Below, piece after piece: positions 1 through 10,029 of a stretch of 64,000 nucleotides of DNA. The stretch spans positions 21,176,001-21,240,000 of the forward strand of contig NC_091093.1 in NCBI RefSeq assembly GCF_024713975.1, in the 5' to 3' direction. The stretch is from Paralichthys olivaceus. Its lineage: Eukaryota > Chordata > Actinopteri > Pleuronectiformes > Paralichthyidae. A program made the position numbers and the translations under genes. The first letter of the stretch is position 1. Each line of letters opens with the position of its first letter. The notes below the pieces were generated by a model, which saw only the letters and a list, made by a program, of their open reading frames with translations, did not search any database and was not told the origin of the DNA.

Positions 1-90
1 ATGCATGGTGGGTGTGTGTGTGTGTGTGTGTGTGCGTGTTTGAATTGTGGTGTGTGTTTTTGTAAAAAAAAAAAAAAAATCATTTTTCTT

Positions 91-405
91 TGTGTCTCTG
101 TACAAACTACTTGAAACCTTCAGAGCTTTAATGAAACATCCCAGACAGACTATCCTGGCAGATCAATTTGCAATATGTAGCAACAGCTTTGTTCAGTCAA
201 ACACCATGTTTCACACACAATATCCGCATCAAACACTTCAATGACAGTTCCATTCAACTCAATTAAGAGCTTTGCATGTGCCTCCTTGTCTGCAAGTAAG
301 CCCTCAGAAAAACTTAACAAAACCAAACCCAGTAGACCATTTTAAATGACCAAAATACAACCAAAAGCTACAACTTTCTTCTTTAGGTTTCACTTTGGTT
401 CAGGT
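91..405 (+). repeat. Direct repeat copy A (~315 bp), duplicated at 3614-3961
   Basis: Read side by side with 3614-3961, long runs match in the same order. Examples are the stretch beginning CTGTACAAACTACTTG, the block TTTGCATGTGCCTC, and TACAACTTTCTTCTTTAGG near the right end. Scattered substitutions and small indels separate the copies, and the second has about 30 bp extra near its right third. No coding signal is seen in either copy. Confidence 0.85.
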
Positions 406-3221
406 TTTTGTCTCGTGTCCCAGCATTCGAGAACGTCACGTCCCACCAATGTGAGTGGGAGGAGAGAGAAATCTGTCGTTGAGATTCTCCCTCCTGACTC
501 CGATATCGACAAAGATCCATTCGGTTTTCCGCTCAGCTGGGTGTGAGCTTCACTAAGTCATGGAACAAATGAGATCTGTGCCGAGGTGTCATGTACGTTT
601 CTCTGTGAAGATATTTTAGATGGCAAACTCATAAGGGCTCTGCTTTTGTTTCGTACCATCCAAGGGTCTTCAAACACTTCACATCAGCCACTTTTCTGTT
701 TGTTTAACTATGTACATGATTTGGGCAAAACGCATGTTTAGAGAAGACGAATATTAGCAGGTTGGCATTCGTCCCTCCCTACCCGAACCATTAACTCTAC
801 CAATGAAGTTTCAAGGCTCATCTGATGTGATGGTGACACGTCCTTCCTGTGAAACAGGCACTGATGAACAGCTACAGTAGAAAGATAACAGTGGATTCAG
901 CACTAGTTTCCCTAAAAGCCATGGCTCAGGATGGTCTTGTTTTTACCTTTACATGAACAGAAAAAAGGTTTATGGTTTTATATGTGTAGGGAAGCATTCT
1001 ATACTGTATTGTGCAATACATTATTACAGAAAAATCTGTTTCTGTAGGAAAGGTTGGCGCTTTGAAGATATTTCTCCTTTTTTTGTTTTTTTTTCCTCTC
1101 CAGAAAGTCATGTTGCCGTTTTTAGATGAAGTAAACTGTGCCAGAAGAATTAAATTCTGATTTGTATTTATTTCTTGCATGCTTTCCTCCCTGTTGCTAA
1201 TACCACTCTTTAACTGTTCGCTCTGTTGGATGTGTGAAGCTGTAAAACATTCTAATTCAGGTTATTGTCTGTGTTGAACAATGTAACAGTGTAATTAAAA
1301 CATGAAATTAAGTATTCATCACCCTTGTCGCTTTTCTTCTTTAAATTCAGGTAGTCGCAGATGACACCCTCAGAAAAGGAAAATGATCTGTTCAACACAA
1401 AAGGGAACCTTGAAAGTCACATTATTTGAATTCTCTCATTTCTACAGAACAACAAAAACATTAAACGTCCCATAGTCTTCAATCTTCAAAAAACAACTAA
1501 TCATACGTTAGAGCTCACAAACAAGTTTATGTCTTTGACGTTGAGTATTAACACATTGAGAGATGCTTAAAATATCTGATACACAAATCTCCTTCTGAAC
1601 CAATTCAATTTTCAATTTGATATTAAATTAATATAAATTTAATTTGAATTTAAACTTTGAGTCAGATATATGTAAAGCAAAACTGCTTATACAATGTAAT
1701 ACAATAAGAAATGCACAAGGTATCTATAATATTCCCATTTGAAAGAATGTTGCAGCCATTAAACTGTTGCATGTTTTGATAAATTCTTCCTGAGTATAAA
1801 CATCTTAGCTTAAATAGCGACGTAAAGAATAGTATATACTGTGAGATGTAATGGAATAATATGATTATTGTATCCTTTTAGTTTGAGGGGGAGATAAAAG
1901 AGGAAAACTCACTGAGTGAATAAACTTCACACAGTGAACTCTTTCTTTTTTCCTGTGGTTTCAGATTTTACATAATTTAATGCCTGAAGTCAGAATCAGC
2001 ACTACATCTCCCTAAATATATTTTGAATATAATTATAACAGAAAAATTGTATTTTTCACAGGAAACAGTTTCTCGGTCCTGATTTTATGCTGATGCTGGC
2101 TGTGTCACACTGAAATGTGTTCATTTTAATCAACTGTGCATCGTTAACTTCTTCCTCTCGTGGTGAGGTTGATGCCCGAAGAGATTTCCTGGTCTAAATG
2201 AGCAGAACACTACTTAAAATAGAGTGTATTATTCTTTTTAAATGGTTTTAAGTTGTTTTAAGTTCAAACAAATAGCTTAAGTTATGTAAAAGGACGCATA
2301 CACAGCATTAATGCAAATGAAAATGAATACACATATAAAATCAAAGGTTGCAAGATAGCATTAGTCTGCAAAGACAAATTAGCTTGCTAATTAGCATCTT
2401 GCTGATAAGAGACATTGTAAACCAAAGGAACTGGAGATGTCCCCAAAAGAGGGCTTAATTAGACAGAGTCTGAAATATTATCTAATTCTGACAATGCTAG
2501 CCTATATAGCTAATTGTCAGCTGACATTAGTGTACATCAAGCATTTTGCCACCTGGCTTACATTTGAATTGTTGGAATGTTATCTGTTAGCTATAAAACT
2601 CACTAGCACTTGGATAGATAGCACTTGGATTCATTTTATGTTTTTAACTCATGTTGGCTATAATATCACATAATATGACAAACTTACAAAAGCAAATTCT
2701 GCATTACCAACCAGCAAAATAATCCTTTAATACCTCCAAGCTGTTGTTACCTAATCTGCAGTGAGTTATATAAGCCCCGGCCATTTTAGCATGCATTGTT
2801 GGTTTAGCACTCTTTACACTTTGATTACCTAAATCTCTCCAATCTTGTCGTCTTTTCAAATTGACATCTTTGTCTGTGTCTTCTTCATGTCGGGCTCCTA
2901 TTTCTGTATCTATTCATTTATTTCTGCATTTTTACATTCTTACATTAATTTATTCTTGTATTTCTACTTTTATTTATTTATGTATTTCTGTGTCTTCATG
3001 TTAATTGTAAAGCATTTTGGTTTGACTGTTCTCATGTTTGTTGGATCAAGAATCTTCTGTGTTGACAAAACTATGTCATTACTCATGTATTTGAGTAAAA
3101 ACAAAAAAATATATTATTCTATTTTTCAACATGAACAGCAATTAGAAATTTAGCCATCTTTCCTCAAACATCTGTGCAGAAGATTTTTCACCATCATCTA
3201 CATTTCTGAAGTCAATGTCGA

Positions 3222-3612
3222 TGTAAACTTTATTTATATCGCACATGCAAACAACTTGGTTGACCAAAGTGCTTTTCAAAGTAAAAGGTACAACAAGAAA
3301 ACAGCAATACGGAATATGTCAAAAATAGTAATGAGAATAAAACAAAATAAAATCTGCTCTGATAAAAACTTGAAAAGAAGGCCAACGAGAAGATATGTGA
3401 TGTGAATGATTCTGAAGCATTCAAGAGAGGGGGCAGCTCTAACATGGAGTGCTGTTTGCAAAGGCTCGCCCGCCTCTGGTTATGAGCCTCGTTTGGGCAA
3501 ATCCAGGAGCAGCTGAGTGGCTGCTCTCAGCTCTCTAACTGCGAACATGAAGTAGTTCAGCTAGGCAAGGCAGTGCCAGTCCATTAAGAAATTTAAAAGT
3601 TAATGAACAGGA
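3222..3612 (-). repeat. Dispersed repeat fragment (fish SINE/LINE-tail type)
   Basis: The segment starts with a motif reading ACTTTATTTATATCGCACATG and continues with GACCAAAGTGCTTTTC. This wording is typical of the 3' ends of common teleost retroelements read in reverse. It stops right at the start of duplicated copy B. Family assignment needs a repeat library, and the boundaries are approximate. Confidence 0.5.
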
Positions 3613-3613
3613 T

Positions 3614-3961
3614 TTGTCTCTCTGTACAAACTACTTGAAACCTTCAGAGCTTTAATGAAACATATCCCAGACAGACTCTCTTGGCAGATCGATTTGCAAC
3701 AGCTCTGTTGAGTCAAACACCAGGATTCACACGCGATATCATTGCATCACCCTTTAATGACAGTTCCATTCAACTCACTTAACTGCTTTGCATGTGCCTC
3801 GTTGTCTGCAAGTAAGCCCTCAGAAAACAACTCAACAAAGCCAACCCCATTAGTTCCATCAAACCACAACACAAAATTCCAAGAGACTACTTTTAAATGA
3901 CCAAAATACATCCAAAAGCTACAACTTTCTTCTTTAGGTTTGTCTTTGGTTAAGATTTTTG
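3614..3961 (+). repeat. Direct repeat copy B (~348 bp), partner of 91-405
   Basis: Same sequence as 91-405 in the same orientation, moderately diverged. It begins exactly where a retroelement-like fragment (3222-3612) ends, and it lies about 340 bp upstream of the pabpn1l start codon. It may therefore overlap that gene's upstream regulatory region. Confidence 0.85.
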
Positions 3962-4295
3962 CAGCAAGGTTTTTTCTATAATCACCAACTCAGTCCTGCT
4001 CCTAAGGCAGGGTGGGGTACCGGCCACAGAGGGGTTAGGGCGGGGGGGCACCCAGGAACGCTGGTGCCTCTGATGCGCCACTGGGAGAGCGGCACCCTCC
4101 TCCGGCGTGTCTCACGTGCTCTCCGCCTGTCAATCAAAGCGGCGCGTCATGACACGCACACACAGGTGATGTCTATTATCTGTGCGTGATCAGGTGCCGC
4201 GTCGCCGGGACAGTCTCTTCCCCTCAGGACATATTTCCGGTGGTCGGTGGCGAGCTGCGGTCCTTCCTCGCAGATGCCATGTTTGAGCAGTGAGC

Positions 4296-7061
4296 ATGGC
4301 GGAAAATCATCTGGAGTACGGCTACCTGGAGGAGGGCGAGTCCATCGAGGAGCATTACACCGAGGACCCCGTGAGTATCTGCGTGTCGGAGGAGGATGTG
4401 CAGGTGGCGGATCGCCCGTGTGTGTGTTTTTAAACGCGTGTGTCCGAGGAGCAGAGAGAGGAGAGGACCGTCATGTCCGCGCACAATGTGGTGTCGTTAC
4501 ATCACAATGTGAGCAGACATCAGTGAGACACATCCCGCACCGCACGCTGGGAGGAAGGGTCGTCATGGAGCCAGCCAGGTGCTCTGGATGTCCGCATTTC
4601 CAGGGTGAAGTCGTAGTGGGATGATGGTTTCTATCTTGTGCAGTGAAGGCTTTGAAATAACAGATGCTAAAAAAAACCTTGTCTCCCATATCTTACCCGG
4701 AAATCCCAGACCACCTCCATGTGGGTAGTGGCTGTGACCCTCGTATGGCCGGACATCATGACAGATGCACTAATATTTTTCACTCAAACAACTCTCATGC
4801 ATTTAGAAGTATTTCATTCAGATAATGATGATCTTTCTCAATGCAGTCAAAAAAAGGCAAATGTACGGTGGCCCAGAGAGCCCGACACACTACAAGATAA
4901 GTAAATGTGCCAATGGATGAAACATGCAAACATTTTCATCAATTTGACAATACGTGTTGTAAATAGTTAACACAGTGCCAAATACTTGCAGTGCAATACC
5001 AGAAAATACTTTGTTTTACTCTGGGACACTTTAGCCTGCCAGTTCAAGTAATCTGACAAAATGCACTTAATTCATTCATTAAATAAACACTTAAAGAACA
5101 GCAACAAAGAAAGGAAAGAAGTCCTTGTTCGTTTCCTTCAACTCAATTCAATAATGGCGGCAAGTCTTTCAGACCAAGCATTGACACGTAGTTACATTTT
5201 GGGTAGATGCATGTCAGGGTTCAGTGCAGGGCTCTGCGTAGGGTACATGTCTACAGCGTAGTTTCAATGCAGAAGCATGAATTTTTCTGTACTCACTCAG
5301 GTTCTTCCTTTAATTTGTCACCCATCTGCAGCTTTTCAGTGCATCACTTTGGTGTACCACAGTGGCTTTAAGTGCTTGTTTACATTCTTGTCTCTCAGGA
5401 GCTGGCGGCCATCAAGGCCAGGGTTCAGGAGCTGGAGATGGAGGAAGAGACGGAGAGACTGAAGGAGGAGGAGAGGTGTGATGCACCAGAGATGCAGCTA
5501 CTGACCAGCAGCCCTCGGCCTGGTGAGACAGCCGGTAGAGTCTTAATCATCTCACGGTTTGTTTGTTTGGTGCACAACACTGGCTCTGAATTTGGGAAGC
5601 CTTGTCATATGTTTAGCAAGGTGTGTAGCAACGCAGCCTCCAGGCAGGTGAGGTAACTGCGTCGTTCACCATCTGGAGAACACCTGGGGCACTTCACTCT
5701 GGTCAAAACAGCGCTCACAAGTGCCTCATCACTGCCCAATGAGACGAAGCAGTGAGCCCCAGAGAAGCAGAAGGGTCCTCCTTGCTGCCCGGGGCTATTT
5801 TCTGCCTGTGTGCGTCTCCATATCCATTTCACCCTTCGCTTCCTCTTTTTGGTTCCTCCTCACAACAGAAATACAACCAGAGAGGATATTCTGATTTGTG
5901 TTGTCATTGATGACATAAGAAATGGAAATGCTGGTAAAAGTAATCACTGTTTATTTCACCTGGAGTAGTTGTATGCTTCTTGTTCATGTACTGCAAGCGG
6001 TGCATACATTAGTTTTTGTTTCGTCCACAGGACCTTTCTACAACATGACTCCTGAGGAAAGGATAGACGCGGACAACAGATCAGTCTATGTAGGAAATGT
6101 AAGACATGTACATCCTATGTCATACTGCTCATGGTTTGACACAACTGTGATCTGACACACTGTTGAACAAATCCCAGGTAGACTATGGAGCTACTGCGGA
6201 TGAGTTAGAGATCCATTTCAACGGCTGTGGGCCTGTGAACCGAGTTACCATCCTGTGTGACCGCTTCTCCGGCCATCCCAAGGGGTAGGTTCAACTTGTG
6301 CAGTTTTTTTAATACTTGTGCTACCGTGGAATACATCTTAAAGTATTGACATCCAAGTTTAATTGTTGTTTGTCTTCTCTCTTCTCTCTTTCTCAGCTTT
6401 GCCTACATTGAGTTCTCTGATCAAGACTCTGTGCAGAGTGCCATTGGTTTGCATGAGACCTTGTTCAGAGGAAGAGTCCTTAAGGTGAGGTGCATCACAC
6501 TACATGATTTAAGTATACTCAGTTGAAATACACAAATATCAATGAGTGCAAAACTTAACAAACTTGCATAACTAAACTATAATAACTATAATAAAAACCC
6601 ATCCCAACTACAATAAGATAAATCTAAATATCAGTTCCAATCATAGCATTCAGTTCAATTGCTGTCGAATAGCAAGTCTTCTGAAATGAACAAGTCAACC
6701 CAAACTGAAACATGTTTCCTTTGGCTCACAGGTAATGCCGAAGAGGACCAATATGCCAGGCATCAGCACCACAGACAGGGGAGGACACAGAGGAGGCCAC
6801 ACCAGAGGAAGAGGAAGAGGTTACCGTCCCCCCAGATATCACAACAGCTCACGAGGCAGGTTCCGGTACCAGTCAACCAGGCCACAACATCAAACGCCCC
6901 ATCCCTATTACGGAGGCCCTTCAGTGGGGAAGAGACAGTGGGGACACATGGACTACCATGAACAGATGCCTAAACGTTATCCATGTCTTCTACTTATCAC
7001 TCCACCATCTGAGGAGTTAGGGGAAGGGTCGAGTGGACAACACTACCCCCAGCAGCGCTAA
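4296..7061 (+). CDS. pabpn1l: Embryonic polyadenylate-binding protein 2 (PABPN1-like), 6 exons
   Basis: Exons are 4296-4370, 5399-5522, 6031-6098, 6178-6284, 6397-6484 and 6732-7061. Phases agree throughout and every intron is GT-AG, giving 263 residues. The start ATG follows AGC and opens an acidic N-terminus. A predicted coiled coil rich in E/K/R covers about residues 26-55. One RRM follows at about 84-160, with RNP2 VYVGNV (85-90) and RNP1 KGFAYIEF (124-131). Downstream, PKRTN and GISTTDRGG are PABPN1-family signatures, followed by an RGG/GRG-rich tail. The family binds poly(A) tails in the nucleus and controls tail length; the PABPN1L form is the oocyte and embryo type. The absence of an alanine run and the position beside trappc2l and galns favour pabpn1l over pabpn1. 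The last ~30 residues do not end in the SPY of human family members, so the C-terminus is the least certain part. Confidence 0.92.
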
Positions 7062-7430
7062 CACCACCCACACCCTACATCCCAAGTGGGTGTATAGAAA
7101 TGATCATTTTGACAAATATTTCCAGGCATTACTGAGTTGAATATTATGTGACAGGCACAGAATGGACAGCAAGAATGACTTTTCAACCCCTGCATCAGTC
7201 TTCAGTTACTTCAGATGTGGAGAATGAAAACCTGGGATCAGCAATGTTGCATATAAGCTTAAGTTGCTGCGAATGCATGGACAATCCTCAAATCGTTATG
7301 CAGTTGCATCTCAATGTTTTTATAAACTGAATGTTTTGTGTCGCTGCCTGCAATGTAAAGTAAAAAGCCTCCCTATGTATAACTGTTTCTTTTGCTATGT
7401 AAGTGAATAAATAAAATAATGAACTGTTGC
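7062..7430 (+). other. pabpn1l 3' UTR with poly(A) signal
   Basis: The stop codon is followed by non-coding sequence that reaches overlapping AATAAATAAAATAA signals starting at 7407. The trappc2l stop codon lies at 7573 on the opposite strand, so the two genes end tail to tail within about 150 bp. Confidence 0.7.
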
Positions 7431-7572
7431 TCCACTTGTGGTAAAATGAAACACATGTGGTGATGTGCAACAACAAAATGTAATATAGTTATATATTTCA
7501 AGGCAACACGTAAACAAAAGAGGGGGGGTATAATGTACAGAGGTGGCTGAGCAGAAGAGGTTGGAAGGGACA

Positions 7573-9277
7573 TCAGCCAGTTTGCACCATCATTCCTGAA
7601 ACAATTCCATCGAAGGTCCTGAAGAACAGTGAACAGTTAAACATTGCTCAAATAGGAATTAGAAATATTTAAAATAAACACATAACATTAACAGGTCGTA
7701 AGAAAAAACTCACCTGGACTGAATGGTGTCCCCAGGATTGTGGAACGGGTTGCACATTACATCAGTAAAAGAGTTGTGCAATTTTCTGAACATCTGGAAA
7801 AGAACAATTGTGCCACTGAATTACTCTAAACCCGAATAAACCAATTGTTGAATGTTCATTCAACTGCTTTAAACTGACAGCATAAATTACTACACTAAGA
7901 AATTAACATGAATTGTATTGTGGTCAGAAGTTCTGTGGATATACATGCTCAAAATAAATTCAGGCTGCCCTGATTGTAATGAAAAAGAACACAAGCTATT
8001 TATTGAAGTTGAAATCTATTTACAATAATGTATTTATGAGAATTCACATCAGCAGGTAAATATCAGACCTAGGGCATGTAGTGTTATATACAGCGCTTAC
8101 ATATGTAGGCCTATTGTATAACTAGATAAGCAATACATTACAACTTATCTGAGTTTAAACTTGTGTGGTGCTTGATGGAGTCAACGTACACTTCTTATTT
8201 CATTGTCCCGCAATGATGTATTTGATGAGTCCACAACGATAACAAACTTCACCTTGGAGTTTGTTACATATCCATATCTATTTAACCAGTCAAGGAACAT
8301 TTTCTTTTAGGGATTACACAAAAATAAAAATAAATGTTGAATTTACAAAACTGCATGCAAGTAGGGGGACTGGCTACATAACATAACTATATGGTTATGT
8401 GTATAGGCAGTCAGTCTCTCTCCTCTCTGGGTTACATGGTTTAGTTGTACATGTTCCCTGTGGCTGAGGGGGTCGTCCTGACCAGAAGGTCAGCAGTTTT
8501 ATCCCAGTCCTACCCACCTGCATGCTGAAGTGTCCTTGGGCAAGATACTGAACCTATAGAAAAAGTGCTGCCCATAGATGCACTGTGTGAATATGTGTGT
8601 GAATGGCAATGAACTGTCCTGTAAAGCACTTTGAGTGGTTTCATTTAGGTGACTGAAATACATTTATTTGACTTTCATGAGTCATGTGTGATCTCCACTT
8701 GAGCAAAGATGATCTTATTAAACGATAAGCACTAGTAGTAACTAACTACATTCAAACAGAGGATACACTTTGTAGTCTTCGGTGGGGTACAGCATACCCA
8801 GGTACAGCTCCCTCTGGTCCCCCAGAGACTTGCCCACAGCTGAGATCTTCTCCTCCACCACATCCAGAGAGGTGTGCACTGTGTAGTGGAACTTCAGCTC
8901 ATTCTGGGTGGGCACACTGCGGATGTACAGCGGGTAGTTCTGGAGAAACGACACAGGACGAAGTACAGAAACACAATAAATACACTTTCAAAGCACCACG
9001 TCCTTTAAACCACCTGCACAAATCCATCATAAACACTAAACTGCAGCAGCGGCTCCTCAAACTATGCTAACGCTGTTAGCTCTGTTGTTGGTGCGTTTTT
9101 AACACTGCGGGGCTTCTTCCGTCTCTGACGGGAAACTGACAGTTGATTCAGAGAAGATTGTAAGAAGGTTCCAAACATGTGTAACGTAAAAAAAACAGTA
9201 TGCGGATCAAACATCTGACATTTAACATGAAAAACGACCCTTACCTCTTTAGCTATCACTGCTATGCACACCGCCAT
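7573..9277 (-). CDS. trappc2l: Trafficking protein particle complex subunit 2-like, 5 exons
   Basis: On the minus strand the exons are 9245-9277, 8767-8939, 8190-8277, 7714-7793 and 7573-7618, encoding 139 residues. Translation begins [19 protein letters not shown]. It continues through [46 protein letters not shown] and [16 protein letters not shown], and ends [13 protein letters not shown]. This is near collinear with human TRAPPC2L over its full length. The protein is a small longin-fold sedlin-family subunit of the TRAPP tethering complexes, acting in ER-Golgi and Golgi traffic in the cytosol. The intron between exons 2 and 3 has U12-type signals (see findings) and holds a SINE copy. The gene is divergent to galns. 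Confidence 0.95.
8278..8766 (-). other. U12-type (minor spliceosome) intron of trappc2l
   Basis: Read on the minus strand, the donor is GT|GTATCCTCTG. The 3' end reads TTCCTTGACTGGTTAAATAG, so a perfect TTCCTTGAC branch-point box lies 12 nt before the AG. The polypyrimidine tract typical of U2 introns is missing. The reading frame is restored only by this exact junction, giving DYKVYGYVTNS. Confidence 0.85.
8456..8671 (+). repeat. tRNA-derived SINE copy
   Basis: The element begins CCTGTGGCTGAGGGGGTCGT. It contains ACCAGAAGGTCAGCAG, a degenerate B-box region, then GTCCTTGGGCAAGATACTGAA, and ends CACTTTGAGTGG plus a tail. The same order of blocks occurs at 19861-20105. This is a very common SINE-like repeat of percomorph fish. 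It lies inside the U12-type intron of trappc2l. Confidence 0.8.
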
Positions 9278-9309
9278 GTTGGTGTTCCTCCTCTGTGCTG
9301 TCACAGCCT

Positions 9310-9319
9310 GTCACGTGAC
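9310..9319. promoter_or_regulatory. CLEAR-type E-box, GTCACGTGAC
   Basis: A perfect 10 bp palindromic CLEAR consensus, the binding motif known for TFEB/TFE3/MITF in lysosomal gene promoters. It lies 33 bp upstream of the trappc2l ATG and about 460 bp upstream of the galns ATG. Its function here is inferred from the motif and the neighbouring lysosomal gene. Confidence 0.7.
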
Positions 9320-9575
9320 ACGCTGCGTTCACAGACGTAGGAATTGCGAGCATAAAGTTTTAATTTTGGGTTTTTATACATGTAAGTGTATTTCGAGTTT
9401 TTTTTATCAGGAGATTTTTATCATACAAGTATGTATGATCGGAACTACTTTTATTGTTTGCTACATGATTCATATTTTTACTTTTATCTTTACTTTTATG
9501 TTGTGTGTAAAATTTGCAGAAAGTCCCTGAATGCACCCGGATTGAGGAATAGTTTAGCGGTTTCTTTTCAGCTCA

Positions 9576-9584
9576 GCACGTGAC
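9576..9584. promoter_or_regulatory. CLEAR-like E-box, GCACGTGAC
   Basis: Second CACGTG core with the GTGAC right flank. It sits about 190 bp upstream of the galns ATG. Confidence 0.6.
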
Positions 9585-9744
9585 GCTGCATCATTTGTCA
9601 ACACAAGACAAATCAACGATGTAAAATCAAATGATTAGTAAAAAAAAAACCAAACCGATTGAAGCAGTCGTCTGAAAACAAACACTGCTCTGCGTCGTGT
9701 GTAAACATTACTGTGAAAACGAAGCACTTCCTTCATTCTGGTGA

Positions 9745-9753
9745 TCACGTGAC
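9745..9753. promoter_or_regulatory. CLEAR-like E-box, TCACGTGAC
   Basis: Third CACGTG core, 22 bp upstream of the chosen galns ATG. It may lie within the 5' UTR or just at the transcription start. Confidence 0.6.
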
Positions 9754-9775
9754 TGCAGCAGCAGGACTGTCGGTG

Positions 9776-9971
9776 ATGTCTGTTCTAACTGTGACTCTGA
9801 TCGCTGCGCTCATTTGTTGCTCGTTAACAGAACAGACAGCAAATGTTTCACCCCCGAACATCATCATCATGCTCATGGATGATGTGAGTAACTCTCTGTT
9901 TGTATCTTTTTCTTCCTGGTGTTGTTTTGTAGTATTTCCTGCTTGTATGCTTGTATTAACACACTGTGTTT

Positions 9972-10029
<58 letters not shown>

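Larger units (their letters stand above)
1..4295. other. 5' flank of pabpn1l without a confident gene; possible 3' UTR of upstream neighbour
   Basis: No exon with recognisable protein similarity is visible in this 4.3 kb. Short open frames (for example 346-546 and 2437-2673) have no familiar domain and lie partly in AT-rich or duplicated DNA. Human gene order predicts cbfa2t3 next to pabpn1l, so the left part, up to an AATTAAAA signal near 1293, could be the 3' UTR of that gene. That is inference only. The stretch also holds a GT microsatellite at about 11-39, a duplicated segment (91-405 and 3614-3961), and a dispersed-repeat-like piece at about 3222-3612. GC content rises after 4000, toward the pabpn1l promoter. 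Confidence 0.45.
9278..9775. promoter_or_regulatory. Divergent trappc2l-galns promoter region
   Basis: The start codons of trappc2l (minus) and galns (plus) are 498 bp apart, head to head. No TATA box is obvious beside either start. Three CACGTG E-boxes (9310-9319, 9576-9584, 9745-9753) are the strongest motifs. The galns reading frame stays open upstream to an ATG at 9659, so the transcription start and true initiator cannot be fixed from sequence alone. Confidence 0.75.

Noticed and set aside
346-546. Possible last exon of an upstream gene (66-residue frame with a TTTAG acceptor-like site)
   Set aside because: The frame begins in the duplicated segment and its translation is not recognisable as any expected neighbour such as cbfa2t3.
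2437-2673. 78-residue hydrophobic open frame
   Set aside because: AT-rich, repeat-like TTAGCTAATTAGC wording, no splice partners and no family resemblance.
9659-9775. In-frame upstream ATG of galns giving a 39-residue extension
   Set aside because: It would bury the signal peptide. Family proteins start at the hydrophobic segment. Kept as an alternative only.
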